64,000 nucleotides of DNA from Aurifilum marmelostoma (GCA_027559495.1 JAMXSV010000010.1:434001-498000); one strand, 5' to 3'. Counted from the stretch's first letter, positions 27,629 to 41,769 are shown. Program-made: numbers and translations. The notes: generated by a model from the sequence alone, not told the origin.

Positions 27629-28390
27629 CCATTGAACTGGGTCTGTTTCCCAAACAACAGCCACCCACCACACCCCCTCCGTGCACCGGTCGCAACGACA
27701 GGAATGCGACGCCAACAACAAGTGCTTCCGTCCGGAGTTACACTGCGCTGTGGGATATTAATTAGCTATCTGATATGGGAAAACACAGCGCGGGCAGACC
27801 TACAAGTATACCATCGAGAGAGATAGAGAGAGAGAGAGGGAGACTATAGTACCTGATTTGTACGGTACGAGCCATCAGCCGCCGACCAGACAGTGTGCCT
27901 CGAGTTGAGAGTCGTCACTCTGCTCACACAACAGTAGTAGTGATTCAACGTCGCACAAAGTACTGCGGGATACATGCCGCTACGGGATATCACCCATTCA
28001 CCCCTCCGGTAGGGTGGGCCTGGCATGCCCTGGGTCAGCATCGTACAGGGCGGTATATGCAGTACCAGCAGCCCCTTGTTTGATCTTCGCGCTGGCGCCT
28101 ATCTGGACCGGGCTGCCCTAGCACGCCTAGGCACAGTAGTAGTCCCATCCCCCCGAAGAGAGAGAGAGAGAGTGTGTGTGTGTGTGTGCCTGTGCCTGTG
28201 CCTGGCTTGTGCACGACATGCTGAAATTGATCACTTCCAGGCCAAGGAACGCGGGACACTCGACCGATTTCAAAACCCAGAAAATCTCCGCCTAATGCCC
28301 CCCAAAAAAACAAATCCATCTCGACTCGGCAGGATTGTTGGTTTAGATCTTGATCTCGACTCTCTTTTTGAGGTTCCCCAGCCCGCCTAA
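19351..28390. other. 9-kb region without recognisable genes
   Basis: I examined both strands. The longer open frames (for example 22159-22983 and 19799-20434 on + and 22860-23606 on -) show no domain, no conserved motif, no plausible splice context and an irregular composition. The region contains a G11 run at 24948-24958, GGT and GTA microsatellites near 27.2-27.6 kb, and short purine-rich tracts near 24.25-24.34 kb. The left end must hold the promoter of the Gcn20-type gene. Non-coding RNA or lineage-specific short genes cannot be excluded. Confidence 0.5.
27578..27628. repeat. (GTA)17 microsatellite
   Basis: About 17 uninterrupted GTA units. The minus strand would read as a tyrosine run, but nothing around it supports a gene. 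Confidence 0.92.
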
Positions 28391-29918
28391 GCCGTCGATC
28401 TTCTCCGATTCCATCACACCTCCTCCGCCTCGTATCTTTTATTTATTATTTCCCTCTTTTTTTTTTTGTTTTAATTTTCTGGCTCAGACGAGTAGTCAAT
28501 CCTCCCTTCCCACCAACGTCCTCGACCACACACGGCTTGGTGTGGTGCATCGAACTAGGCCCATTCGACTGTCGATCCATACCAACCACTACAACCAAAC
28601 CTCACTCGACAGGCTGCTGCAGCCACACCTCGTACACAACCAGCCAGGACGACGGCCTCCCCCCCCCCCCCCCTTTCTTCTCCCTCCAAAACACTTCCAA
28701 CGCCCTCTTCTCCTGCAGCCTTAGCAGCAGCGGCACCCTGCCCTCTTACTTCTGATTGCTTGCTCAGCTCTTGTCCACAAGACCACCGAAAGGATCTGGA
28801 TCTGACGGAGACTCCACTGCTTCCTTGTCGCCCGCGGGTACCTGGCTGTGCCGCAAGACTACGCCCTGTGGCCTTGTACCTTTCACTTCAGGTATGTTCC
28901 CAGTCAGCCAGCCAGTCCAGTTTACTCTTGGTACTGGGACAATTGCTGGTGCATGTACTTGCTATTACTCTACTGTCCATCCATCCATCCAAACACCATC
29001 CCTGACGTTCCCCCTCCCGCTCAGCTACCACCACCAATTACCTCCTCCTACTCCTTCTCCATCCTTCCTCCTCGACTCTCAACTTCCATTCTCTTTTCCT
29101 CTCCCTCTCTCACGGGTGTTTACTCTTCAACCATCTTTTTGTTTTTCTTGTTCTCTCCGCCCTCCCTCCCCCTCCGTCTTTTTCTGTGTTTTTTTTTTTC
29201 TTTCTTCTTTCTTTCTTCCCCTTCCCTTCCACTGTAGGTTTCTTGGCAGCCGTCACCGCCCGGCGTGCCTTGGCCTCCTTCGATCGTTGCCTTATTCGCC
29301 TTCCCTCCCTCTCCCTGAGACAACGCATTAAAATCCACATATCCTCTCCAGTCGATTCCTCCTCCCTCCCCACCCCGACCAGTAAGAAGCCTCCCTTCCC
29401 TGAGTTGGCCAGCAGCTCCTCCCCATCATCGTACATTGCATTGCATTGCCTGCATTGCCTGCTTGTTCCTCGAGTCGAATCGCTTCAAATCAAACACCCT
29501 GCTGTGGGTCGTCCCTGACCGTCCCTGGCCGCTGACACAGACAAGCCGCAGCACAGCACAGCACAGCACAGCACGGCACCCACGCCGCAACTGCCGTGGA
29601 GCACAGCAGCAGCAGCAGTAATTAATTGATCGGCTGCAGCACGCCGGTCCCCGTCCCTGCTCTGCTCACACCTCGATACTCGACAGGTCACTGAGCCTCA
29701 TCTTCAACCTGGACTACGAGACTCTGAAACCAGACCCCTCTTCCCCTCCCCCCCTCCTTCGGTCAGCGATATTTCTCCCCTTCCTCTCTCTCTCTCTCGC
29801 GAGCGCACAATGCCATGACGATGCGAATCACGACCACCACGAGATCCCGATTCCCTTCAGCCCCACCCCCCTTCTCACGACGGCCTGGCCTCGTCCAGAT
29901 AATCTGCACCAGACCAAG
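28391..29918 (+). promoter_or_regulatory. Pyrimidine-rich leader/promoter region of the downstream large gene
   Basis: For about 1.4 kb the + strand is strongly enriched in C and T, including a C15 run at 28659-28673, which is typical of fungal promoters and long transcribed leaders. A possible 5' UTR intron has a CAG|GTATGT donor at 28892 and a pyrimidine-backed TAG acceptor ending at 29237. No protein gene is supported here. Confidence 0.35.
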
Positions 29919-32900
29919 ATGCAGGCTGTCCCCAGCGTAAGTGAAGTGTATACCTTACCCTGGTCTGTGTTGTTAGAGCTGGGCCATACAGTATAAGGGT
30001 GGAGGATGCCCTGCTGCAGACTTGGGACGCATATCCCCCCCCCCCCCCCCCAAAACCTATCCTGGTCCGTTTTGCGAGAGAGGGCAATTTGTTCTCCTCC
30101 CTCCCCTCCTCCTTGATACCAAGCTTATAAGTAATTGACAGCACTCTGAACCCTCGGGAGTCGAACATCTGCTAATCTGGGTATTTTTCTGCTGCAATAG
30201 TTAGTTGGGACCGGCACCGTCGTCGCCGCTGCTTCTTCTGGCCTCGTCTTTGGCCAGCCCTCCGACTCGACCCTCCCCGCCTCCTCCTCCCAACGACAAT
30301 CACGGCCATCTTCCCCTCTGGTGCGAAAAGTGTTTACCGACTTCAGTTTCGACAGCTCGAGGGCCACGCCCACGCCTCCTCCAGTGTCGCGCCCGGGAAC
30401 GAGCCCTGCGGTCAGCCTTTCACAACCTGGCGACGGCCACCCCGGCCCCACCACCCATGACCAGCAACAGCAGCACTACCCTGCACCGCTATCCTCCCAC
30501 CCGCCCGGTGGTAACAGCCAGCCAGCACCATCAGGCAAGCAGGTGACGCCACCAAAGGCACCAAGTCGAAGACAGTCGTACATACGGCCAGCGGACGCCG
30601 CCGCCGCTGCTGCCCCTAGTATCAACGAGAGCTCCCGGGAATCGTTCCAGTCCCACCGCAGCAGCTCGTGGATAAGGCGCTTGTCCCTGCGGCCTAGCTC
30701 ACAGCAGGACAGCCCCAGGTCAAGTCTCGGCCCGGACTCGTCCATCTCCTTCTCCCAGGCCTCTGGGTCGGTCGTGCTCTCTCCCACGGTCTCATTGACT
30801 CCGACAGTACCGCCAAACAAGCTGATCAAGCGATTTGGGTCCACTCATGAGAGCCTGTTCGCCCGGCGCCAATCCAAGGGAGAGGTTTCAAGTGTGCGGC
30901 GGCCTGCCACGAGCCATCAGCGGTCTGCCACGGTCCAGCAGCTGCCGATGTCACCAGATTTGGACGTGCCCTTCAACAAGATGACACTAGACCAGGTGTC
31001 ACGGCCTCGCGCCTCGACGACCGGACAGACCCACTCACCCCTACGGCTTCAGGAGCCCTCGAGCTGGACGTCCTTCTTTCACATGAGGAGGGTGAAGGCA
31101 TCCAGACGTGCAAACGTGAGGAGCCCCAGCGCTGAGAGCAGCCTTCTGGACTACCCTCTGCCCAAGATGAGGATACGTGTACGACATGGCAGCTTTCCTC
31201 GCCCATTCTTGATAAAACCACAGTCCATATCGGACGCAACCTTTGAGGTGGCTACGGCGGAACCAGAGCTGGATCGGCCCTTCACCATGGACACGTCGGC
31301 CCGTTCTGAGATGAGTGCTCTGGACTCTGATCAGGTATTGTCGGAGCAGTCTGATAGCACTCCAGCCCGGAAAGCGAGGCGGTCTCTCTCGACGCAGTTC
31401 CGGAAGGCCACAGCGGGCAGCCTACGAAGGACAAAGAGGAAGACGGACGAGCACAGCGCGACGAGGCGGTATGCATCAGACCCTACGTCGTCGGCAACGC
31501 CAGACGCCGCTCGGTCTGGCGATGGCCGCGCTGGTTTCGACGAGCTCTTCACCCCACCCAAGTCTGCCCACCGGGCTGGGCAGAGTATTGAGATCTTGCG
31601 CTCTCATGACGAGGCGCGCGATTGCTCATCACCCATCCCGCCCCTCTCGCGGCTTTCCACCTTCCACATGGATATGGCTCGAATGGGCCCGTCTCCTCCG
31701 CCATCTGCAGGCCTCTTGACACACAGCCCCACCCAGTTCAGTCCGACCTCTGCGCCTTTCGGCGCCCCCGTCTCACTGCACAGCCGGGCCGTGTCCAAAG
31801 AAGGGGCATCCACCCTTGCCGGCTCGGAGATGTCGGTGCCCGGCCTGGCTTCTGGAGATGACGATACGGACTACAGAAGCGATGCGCTGTTCGACTCGTT
31901 CCGGACTACTGATACCAACAGGTTGAGGATGGTCGAGACACCTCTGGACACCATGTTTGACGAGTCCTTCCACGGTGCACCTGGCAACGTCAAGACGAAG
32001 AGGCTGTCGATCCAGGAGATACTCGGCAACTCGTGGGATGGAAACACACGGATCCTGGAGGAGGACGAAGGGGGCCCGACTCCGATGCGCGGGCTGCGCG
32101 GGCTCCGCATCGCAGACGACTCCTACGATGCCGAGGACCGAGCTACCGAGATTGCCAAATTTCAGCTCTCCATGGGTGACCGCAGCATGGGCAGGCTCTC
32201 GCTGGACACGACAGACGATGACTACGACTGGGCCAGGGATGACGAGGAGGCTTTCAGCAACCCCCCTCTCGCCACCTGCAAGCTCGTTGAACCTCCGGAG
32301 GGGCCCCAGCCTCCTCCCTCTGCGGTCGGCGCTGTCCAGGATCAGTGACAAGAGCACTTCCGACGGATATACAGTCGCCAGTCCCACCGAGCGGCCGAGG
32401 AGCAATCTGTTCGACTGGAGCGAGCCTTCCCAGGAGAAGAACGACGATGGGGTTTCCCGGCCCAAAACCTCTCACGGGAAGCAGGAGTCGGACCTGCGAG
32501 GGGGCCGGTCATCGAACCGGAAAGGCCTTGCGCCTGCCCACATCCGCAGCCAGAGCGTACCAGTCGTGCATGACCAGCCGGACAACGCCAAGAATGCTTC
32601 AAAATATGGGACCTGGGCCGTCGGTAACAAGAACGCCAGCGAGGAGTGGGACGACGACTTCGACTTCGACGAGGCTAGTCATTCGGGCTCCACCAGCTCG
32701 AGGCCTGCCAAGGGTCTCCTCATGCGGGTGCCTGAGTCCATCCAGGCCACGCAGCCGACTGTGAAGGCGCACTCTGGCCAGATCCGGGAGTTGTCGTTGC
32801 TCGTCAGCAGCCTCAAGCGACTCTGTAGGCAGGGCCGGGAGCTGAACCTGACCGGTGGCCAGGCGGCTTCACTGTGGAAGGAGGCGGAGAACATCATCTC

Positions 32901-33624
32901 CTTGGCGTCGCCGGACGAGGAGGAAGCAGAGGAGACCGATACGGACCGAAGCTTCTCCGATTTCGACCCATCGATGATCGATGAGCGCTTCCTTGATGAG
33001 GGGTTCGACGCCTCCACGCTGGACCGGTCTGAAGGGTCCACGGACAGCCGCGACCCGGACATCCCAAAGAATGCTGTGGTGAAGGAGAAGAAGGTGGCAC
33101 GAAGACGGTCTGTCTTCTCCCCAGACGACGACATCTTCGGCAACAACTCCTCCCTCGAGCTGCCCGCCTCGGCCACTCGGCCGCACACACCCCGGACCCC
33201 TGAGCGTGTGAGGGAATTCCACACGCCTGATGGTACAGTCGTCTCGTCTGTCATCGCGGCCATGGAGAAACAGCGATCCCAGCCGAACCGGCCCCCAGAG
33301 TCGCCGCTGAAGCCGTCTACAGCCAAGCTCTTCTTCGACACGAACAGCCTCCAGGAGCTTGTGAAGCGAGCTAATTCCATCTTCCACACCCTGTCGGACA
33401 TCGTGCGGCGGGAAGAGCTCCTCACAATGAGCCCGCAGGCTACACCCAGGCACGACCGGCACAGACGCGGCGAGAGCCCAGCGTTCACGCGGGTCTTCTC
33501 GGGTCCCGATGAGGGATCTCCACGCCATCTGGTCAAGAGCCAGAAGAGCCATTCCCCCATGCCGCGAAGCTCACTGGAGTCGAACGGCCTGAGCCAACGC
33601 ATGCAGTTGATGACAGTCAGCTAA
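29919..33624 (+). pseudogene. Large disordered fungal regulator-like protein, frame broken at a C6 run (possibly intact in vivo)
   Basis: Two long overlapping frames on the same strand (open to 32348 and from 31957 to 33624) read as one protein of about 1146 residues if one C of the run 32261-32266 is omitted; the sequence then continues NPLSPPASS. The 5' end is uncertain: the main exon opens at a CAATAG acceptor ending at 30200, and a small first exon 29919-29936 (MQAVPS, donor GTAAGT) fits in phase. Most of the chain is Ser/Pro/Arg-rich and probably disordered. Ordered-looking blocks are KTKRLSIQEILGNSWDGNTR, YGTWAVGNKNASEEWDDDFD (near residue 810), a predicted helical segment GQIRELSLLVSSLKRLCRQG (near 865) and SLQELVKRANSIFHTLSDIV. 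From memory, similar blocks occur in conserved proteins of many filamentous ascomycetes, some labelled Byr4-like cytokinesis regulators, but I cannot confirm that link. A single-base assembly error is as likely as a real mutation. Confidence 0.65.
30035..30051. repeat. C17 homopolymer
   Basis: The longest of the G/C runs in the window. It lies inside the proposed first intron (29937-30200) of the large disordered-protein gene. Confidence 0.9.
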
Positions 33625-36012
33625 GGGGCCCCCCATCCACTCTCGACACTCACTTCATATCACAATAATGTTTGATTATCCGCCACCCGGCGGAACCGAT
33701 AGTCCTTCGTCAGTTACACCACCAACGACGTCGACCATCACACGCGCACACAAACACACAACTATGTATATGTACGAATACTTAAAAGCTAAATCGGTTG
33801 ATTATTTCCTGGTGCTTTTCACCCATGGTTCATTTGCATAGCACAGCAGGAATGGCAGAAAAAGAAAAAAAGAAACAGCAAAAAAAGGGCGGAAACAGCC
33901 TGGTCCATTCAGGGAGGAGCGCTCTCCTGTGGCACCGCGGCAGAAAAGGTCTGCCTGATCTCGCGCCTGGCCAGGACAGGCATGATGATACCAGCAGGTC
34001 GGATGAAGGGCAACACGCATTTTTTCTACTTGTCCAAAGGGAAGGGGCTTTTCTATCAAATATACCAGGTTGTCATCACAACAAGGGCCAGGCGGATGGC
34101 CGGCACATACACGCACGGATAGCAAACCCGCGAGGGTATCGGACACTTGAGGTGGACAGTCTGGTCTCCTAGGATACTGGCCAGTCTCGGCCATGGGACC
34201 CATGGATGTGGGCAAGGAGACAAAGCAAGCAAGCAGCATTTGGCCAGTGTATGCATTACGGGGCTCACATGGCTTTTGTATGGAATCTTGTTTTTCATCA
34301 ATCAGTGTTGGTAGTCTTTTTATAGTCTGTCTGTCACAGGGTTGGGAAAAGGTGTTCTCCCTGTTACCCGCTTCATTGTCGTGTTGTATGCACGCATGCA
34401 TGCGAGGAATAGACTTATATGACTACTGCAAGTTTCTGTTCTCTTGTGTCTCTTGGACGTGATATGCCCGGATTGATCATGACAAGGTGCTCATTTGTAG
34501 ATGTGTGTGTGTCTGTGTGTGTGTGCGCCTCCAGATGCGGCGGCAAGATGATCGTTCGGTTTGGAGACTACGCCAACCAGCCCTTTTCGCTCATGTCGCG
34601 CGCTAATATACTCTCCAGATGTGTGGTTGGTTGTGCGGTGCAGTGCGGTGGTTTGCCCCCCCCCCCCCCGCCTCTCTGGTTGCCGCGCGCTAGTGTCAGG
34701 GGTTCGCGGTTAGGACTTTGGCGCCAGCTTTCGGCGTTTGTGCTTTGGTTGTAGATGTATGTATGTATACTATCCTCTTAAAGCTTCAGACAAGGGGCTC
34801 AACTTTGGCACTTTCTACCGCGGCACGACATGATTAGTAGAAGTGTGTTGTTGGAAGGAGACAGGTGAGAGGGCCAGATACGACGAGCAAGAAGGTTTGA
34901 GGGGATCCTCGGTGGCATCCGGGATCGGCGGTGGCCCCGTGCTGGGACGGTCAATGGGATGGCTTTGTGCAGCTGCATAAATTATTATAAGAACGAGTTG
35001 GCATGATGGGGAAGAATAATATTGCGTAGATGCAAGCTGTCAGCACCTTTTTCCAAAAGAGAAAAAATCATCTCGAGGGCTTTAATTTTGGTATCCCTGC
35101 ATAAATGCTTTGCGCATAGCTGGTGCTGGGACGGATGGTGTAATCTCGCCAGAACAGAACAACGAAGTGAACTGGGACAGGGCATCTGGAGGGTTAATAA
35201 GATTGGAACGTTCTTTGTTCTCTTGTCTCTTGCTTCTCACGTGGTATGACATCTCATAAGAAGGCGGAGAGAGAGACAGAGAGAGCGTCTGGCAGGATAT
35301 TATTACGTTCATCTCGCAGAGCACTGGAGCCAATGAGCTGATTTGGGTTTAGCCTGCACTGTCCAGTATCGGCGGGCACGCGCGGCGGGGCAGAGACAGG
35401 AACTCCCCTGTTTTCGCGGCAGCCTTCTAGCTAGCGCGGCACGGTGCTGAGGCGGGGGGCGCTGATAGTGAGCGGTGAGAGCAGGTACAGCAGGGCAGGA
35501 CAGAGCAGAGGCGGAGGGGCGATGTCTTTGGGGGGGGGGAGGGCCCTAATCTCAAGGAGGTGAAGTAGAGCTACCCACTTTTTCCTCATCACTAGTCAAA
35601 GCGGGAGCGGCTGATTGATTGGCTGAAGCTGCACGGTCCTTTCCCCCAAATCAAAAATCAACAAACCAGAGTCAACGCAGCAACCCAACTCGAACCCAAC
35701 CTAGGTGCCTAGGCAGCACCCCTGAATTGCCCCCCCCCTCCTGTCACTAACCAACCATTGCTGTACTGGCGGTAGCACCGTGGTAGCGCAACTTTTTGCC
35801 GGGCGACCACAAACCAAAACAACCCTTTCACGCTTGTCCCCCTCTGGCCGCAGCTCCTGGTCTTTCGCCCTCGATCCCAATTCCGCCCTCCCCAACCCAT
35901 CCCAACCCAAAACACACATACCAGCAATCTTGCTGTCGTCTTGCGTACTCTGCCTCTCTGATATCGTCTTGCCTCTTCATTCCTCTCTTCTCGACACCAG
36001 ACCATCGTCAAC
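33625..36012. other. Intergenic region and beta-tubulin promoter
   Basis: No gene is seen. A C13 run lies at 34657-34669 and a G10 run at 35530-35539. The right part is the beta-tubulin upstream region. It contains an inverted CCAAT (GATTGGC near 35617-35623) and, from about 35800 to the ATG, a CT-rich leader typical of strongly expressed fungal genes. Confidence 0.5.
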
Positions 36013-38082
36013 ATGCGTGAGATTGTAAGTTTGACCCTCTTCGCCGATCCTCTCGCCCAAAAACCCTGTCTCTCCCCGAGAAAGGACCTCAGACGCGTCG
36101 GTCGATTGCTGGCGTTGTTGTGCTCATCTCTCGTCGCCCTTTTTTCTTTCGCATGCCCTGCCCCTGAGTCTTGACCCCACTATCGCGACCTGCCTCACCT
36201 CTCAGCCTTCGATATATCTCATACCCAGACCCGGGTTGAATATCAGAAAGACGCGTCTAGATGGCTAACATAATGTCTTTCTCTCCGTACAGGTTCACCT
36301 CCAGACCGGCCAATGCGTAAGTCGTCGCCCCCTCCGTCAACACGGCAGCCAGCTCGCCGTCAGGCTGCTATATTTACTACCTAGAGAGCAGGGAGGAGAC
36401 TTTGCAAACTGACACGTTTCGCAGGGTAACCAAATCGGTGCCGCCTTCTGGTGTGTATTATTATCGACACGATACGACGCTATCGACCTCGTGCAGCAAA
36501 CTTCGATGCTGACCTCGACTGCAGGCAAACCATCTCCGGCGAGCACGGCCTCGACAGCAATGGCGTGTATGTACCGTACCCTATGGTGGCTTACCTATGC
36601 AAGACAGACGCGCTCTCGAGCTTTCTCGCTGATCACCACATAGCTACAATGGCACCTCCGAGCTCCAGCTCGAGCGCATGAACGTCTACTTCAACGAGGT
36701 ATGTCTTATCGCGTGATCGGGCTCGAGCAGCTTCTCGACCCATCCCGGTCCTCCTCGCATCCGACCACTGGCATAACTCTTCTGACGCGCTTTCTGTGCA
36801 GGCTTCCGGCAACAAGTATGTTCCCCGCGCCGTCCTCGTCGATCTCGAGCCCGGTACCATGGATGCTGTCCGCGCCGGCCCCTTCGGTCAGCTGTTCCGT
36901 CCCGACAACTTCGTCTTTGGCCAGTCCGGTGCCGGCAACAACTGGGCCAAGGGTCACTACACTGAGGGTGCTGAGCTGGTCGACCAGGTCCTGGATGTCG
37001 TCCGTCGCGAGGCCGAGGGCTGTGACTGCCTCCAGGGTTTCCAGATCACCCACTCCCTGGGTGGTGGTACCGGTGCCGGTATGGGTACTCTGCTCATCTC
37101 CAAGATCCGCGAGGAGTTCCCCGACCGCATGATGGCCACCTTCTCCGTCGTGCCCTCCCCCAAGGTCTCCGACACCGTCGTCGAGCCCTACAACGCCACG
37201 CTCTCCGTCCACCAGCTGGTCGAGAACTCTGACGAGACCTTCTGCATTGACAACGAGGCTCTGTACGACATCTGCATGCGTACCCTCAAGCTGTCCAACC
37301 CCTCCTACGGCGATCTCAACTACCTCGTGTCGGCCGTTATGTCCGGCGTCACCGTCTCCCTGCGCTTCCCCGGCCAGCTGAACTCTGACCTGCGCAAGCT
37401 GGCTGTCAACATGGTTCCTTTCCCCCGTCTTCACTTCTTCATGGTCGGCTTTGCTCCTCTGACCAGCCGTGGCGCCCACTCCTTCCGCGCCCTCACCGTT
37501 CCTGAGTTGACCCAGCAGATGTTCGACCCCAAGAACATGATGGCTGCTTCTGACTTCCGCAACGGTCGCTACCTGACGTGCTCTGCCATCTTGTAAGTTC
37601 TAGTCCTTTTCCCCCTTTCCTCCTCACACCCTTTGGTGAACATCCTTGGGCTTGTCTGCTAAACCCTTGTCTCTTTTCTCCCCATCAGCCGTGGCAAGGT
37701 CTCTATGAAGGAGGTCGAGGACCAGATGCGCAATGTCCAGAGCAAGAACTCGTCCTACTTTGTCGAGTGGATCCCCAACAACGTCCAGACCGCCCTCTGC
37801 TCCATCCCCCCCAAGGGCCTCAAGATGTCGTCCACCTTTGTCGGAAACTCCACCGCCATCCAGGAGCTCTTCAAGCGTGTTGGCGAGCAGTTCACCGCTA
37901 TGTTCCGCCGCAAGGCTTTCTTGCATTGGTACACTGGTGAGGGTATGGACGAGATGGAGTTCACCGAGGCTGAGTCCAACATGAACGATCTCGTCTCCGA
38001 GTACCAGCAGTACCAGGATGCTGGTGTTGACGAGGAGGAGGAGTACGAGGAGGAGGAGATGCCCATTGAGGAGGAGGCTTGA
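36013..38082 (+). CDS. tub2: Beta-tubulin
   Basis: This is the beta subunit of the alpha/beta-tubulin dimer, needed for mitotic spindles, nuclear movement and hyphal growth, and the target of benzimidazole fungicides. Seven exons fit: 36013-36024, 36293-36316, 36425-36450, 36525-36566, 36644-36698, 36802-37592 and 37689-38082. They give 447 residues, the usual fungal length. The first exon codes only for MREI, and the cluster of small 5' exons is the classic ascomycete pattern. The MREI autoregulation motif, the nucleotide loop [10 protein letters not shown] (about 140-148) and the acidic C-terminal tail ending [11 protein letters not shown] are all intact. Residues linked to benzimidazole resistance are the sensitive type: His6, Tyr50, Gln134, Ala165, Phe167, Glu198, Phe200 and Leu240. 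Long introns 1 and 2 are common in this gene. Codon use is strongly C-ending, as expected for high expression. Confidence 0.98.
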
Positions 38083-41000
38083 ATTATCGTCTGATGCGAT
38101 GGGGGTGCTTTTGCCCGGGCGTGCAATGATCGAGGGCCTTTGGTCAGGAGTCCTTTAATCAAAGTCATTGTACGTCGTCTGTGGTATTTTACATTCTCAG
38201 CCTGTCACTATTGCACATGTCTCCCCGCCTCCATCTTGTGTGTGGTGTGTGTGTGTGTGTGTGTGGATAGATATTCGATCCGAGGGGGTTCTGGTAATCG
38301 ATTGACCGATCGTCTAAAAAGAGAGCAAAAGGGCAACATTGATTTTACAATATACCTCTTGTAGTTGACCCTTTCTTCCACAAGGGCCCAAATTCGAGCA
38401 ACGTCCCGTTGTGAATATGCAAATACTGTCTTCATAGGCAGTGATGATGCCTTCGTAACAAGGCAGGTCTGATCAAGTACCGAGAAGCCAACTTCGCGCG
38501 CCGTCTACAACTCAGTTTGGCCGGACGGTGATATACACTAATGTAGCCCACCTCGTCGTATGCAAGACATTTGATTGTTATTATGCTTGGTATCAAGTCG
38601 TATGCCGGGGTTCTGTGGTAAGAACCTCGGAATGCTTGACCCTGGTACTCGTCGGGGTCCAAATCAGGCTGGAGACGAGGGAGGATGCTTGAGAATCTTG
38701 AAATCTCGGTGTTTTATATGGTTCTAAGTTTGGGCGGAAGGGGTGAGGGGGACGTCCCATCTTGGAAAGCAGTCAGAATGATCGATGGGCCGCGTTCATG
38801 ACGAACACGTACTCGTACAACTTGGAGAGTCCGGGACCATTCCCCAGACCAGACCTTCCTCAGCAGGCATGGGGCCCCAGAATCACCCAACATCTTGAAT
38901 AAGCACCCCGTACATGAAGATCAAAGCCGGTTCGAAAGAAATTCTCTATAAGAGAACTAAGGAAGTCCAAATCCATAATATGTCAGCCCAGAAGACAGGC
39001 AAGGCATTTTTGCTTGATTCCAGACGATAAGTCCTCGGCATTCGAATCTTGGGTGTGGGCAGGAAAGGTTTGTTCTGTGGCATGGGAGTGGTAGTGTAGC
39101 GTATCCGTCACTCCATTTCTCACGAGCAGCTTTGGATATATATCTGTATGGTCATGTCTCAACCTTTGTCGAACCTAGCTCTTTCTGGAGGCACGAAACT
39201 ACGGGATGGAAAGGAAAGGCCATCTCCAGTGCTGACGGGGATGATGTGGGCTATATAGTATACTTGAGTAAGTCCACGTCGAACTTGGACTGACTGGGGA
39301 ACTTGCCGCAACAGCCTAGTATGCTTGTTTGATCGTAAGTATGGTCAATTTCCAATCTACATTTGTCACGAAACAGAAACAACCATGAAGATTAGTTTCC
39401 AACACCACACCCGTAACCACGATGAAGCCATACCGACTGTCGATCATCTCATAGGAACACTCGGACGAACTCGATGGTGAAAGCCCCAAACAGGGACATA
39501 TATGCAGTACATAACTCACTAAGTGGCTGCTGAGGATTGCTCAAGCCTTGGTCTGGTCAGGAATATGCCCGATGGTCTCAGGCACCAGTAAGGGAGTCTC
39601 ATATATTTCTCCACCATGTTGCACAAAATAAATGAATGATCGAAAGCCGGAATGGATTTCAATACCGGATCACACTTTAACGAATGAGCCAGGACGGCGC
39701 AGCCATGCGTGGACAGTTAAGCTGGCGGCAGTGTCCGCCGCAGAATATGCACCAAGTAGCAAAAGAACCAAAAGAAAGAAACAACCACGTCTGCATGGAT
39801 GAGGAATCCGGTCAAGGGACTTTTCACATGGCGTGATTCTATGCAGAGCGGTTATTGACATTATGATTGTAACTCGGGCTGGGGGATCTCCACGGCGTTT
39901 GTTTGTGTGATATGGGCCCCAGGCTGGCGGCATATGCAAGGTGAATAAATGTAGTAAGGAGCAAAAAAAGCTTCTCGGATCATCCGGTGGCGACATTTGC
40001 AAAGTACAAACAATGTATGTTTGTGTGATCAGGAGGAGTCAGGGTGATATTGATACGGAGCATGCCGGGCAGAGGCCATAATTATAAGCGCTGGTTGGCA
40101 GGCTATAAGGTATAAAAAGGACGGGGTACTTGCTAGTATGATCAACCCTGGAGGGGGGTTAACGTATGTGATCTTGAACCGGCATGCAGTTATATGCATG
40201 GTGACACGATCCACACATGCATGCCCATAAGCGACTGCAACAGGACAATGATCCACCTTTATTATTGAAAAAAAAAAAAAAGGAAAATACTCCCGGTGAG
40301 CCGGTGACGTGCTGATAGATCATGACACCGAAACAAGAACAGGACTTTTGTGTGGGATGCTCTTGAGCGGCCGACGCCAAGAGAGTCTGCGCAGGCTTGT
40401 TCATAGACGGAGATGCCGATTGAGGATTGACTGACCAGCTGACACATCTACCACTCCCCTCTTGGGTGGCGGTGAGTGAGGACTACATGCTCATGTCCAG
40501 AACTTGTGAGCTGCGTTGAACACAAGGAGGACGAGAGAATTCTTGGCGTTTCCGGGGAACAGAATCCTGACGCCAGCCAGCAAGCAGGTTTGGCGCCAGC
40601 GGTTAGTGGTGGTACCCAAGGTTCCTTTCGAGGCTATTATCTCAAAATCGTGGACCCCCCCCCCCCCCTCATGATGATGTGCGTATCTATGAATGGAAGA
40701 GGGTGTGATTGGGGGCAAGCAGTGGTCGGTGTTGTGATGGCCTCGGCCCGGCCCAGCTTTTTCGTTTCAAGATGCCACTATCTATCTGTGTTCCCAGATT
40801 GCTGCTTGTTGTACAGAATCCTGTTGTATGAAAAAGTGTGTGCGAGGGAACCCTGTGGTGATGGCTCTTGAGGCAGCCCGAGCACGTGCTCGACCATGAG
40901 TGTAGAAACATTTAGTAGGAAGCATGCATGGCTGGGAAGGATCCTAAGAAAGGGTACTATAACCACGCGTAGATGCTGATGTAGTGCACCGGCACTGCAG

Positions 41001-41769
41001 TATTGTGTGTGGAGGGGGCCTGTGCCATAGGCCAATAGGTCCCCAGCCTCAACCCCCCACCCACCCCAACAGGACGTACCGTACCTGACTTCTGGATGGC
41101 ACCCCACCCCACACAACGTCCAACCAACCATGATCCCATCACATGGAATCCTGCATACTTTTTAGTTCGCATCATAATTAAGTTACTTGGCTGCACTGCC
41201 CACCACTTCTTCTCCTCGAGACTTCATCTTCTTATCGGATCCCTACCACCAAGACACGTTCAATCACTGCAGCGTACGTGCATTCTGACTGGGCCACACG
41301 CCCACCGCTGCTAGATCATCCATCTCGAGCATGATCCGCCCACCGAGGAAGCAGCATTTTGAGCATACCTACCATCGCGGGATCGGGCCATTGATTGCCT
41401 GATCAGGACCTTGGCCATCGGACCTGATTGTCGAGCATCACTCGCTGTCAAGGAAGGACCTTGCTTGATAGCCTGCTGCGAACAGTGGCCGCAGAGCGAC
41501 AGGCGCTTCAAAGGCCAGCATCGCAATCTGCATCGCGCTTGTTAATCGAGCACCCTAGTCTTCCAAACAGCGTTCGTGATAGCAGCAGATCCTCTGCAGC
41601 AGGCGGCCCGTCAGAACGGCCCACTCCCCAAAAAAGAAGCCAGCCGTCCCGTTCATTGTCTATCTTCGTCGCTATTTTGGCCTCCACCCGCCCGCGCAAC
41701 AAAAGGCCACGCCACGAATACCTGACTCACCACAGTCAATCATTCTTTTTTGGGTCCCGCTCGGCTCTC
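38083..41769. other. 3.7-kb intergenic region, no gene recognised
   Basis: The first part is the beta-tubulin 3' region with a GT microsatellite near 38240-38262. The section from about 38.4 to 40.4 kb is visibly more A/T-rich than the flanks and has no long ORF. A C14 run lies at 40655-40668. The last few hundred bases form the upstream region of the adenosine deaminase gene; the frame is open back to 41428 but contains no ATG before 41770. Confidence 0.5.
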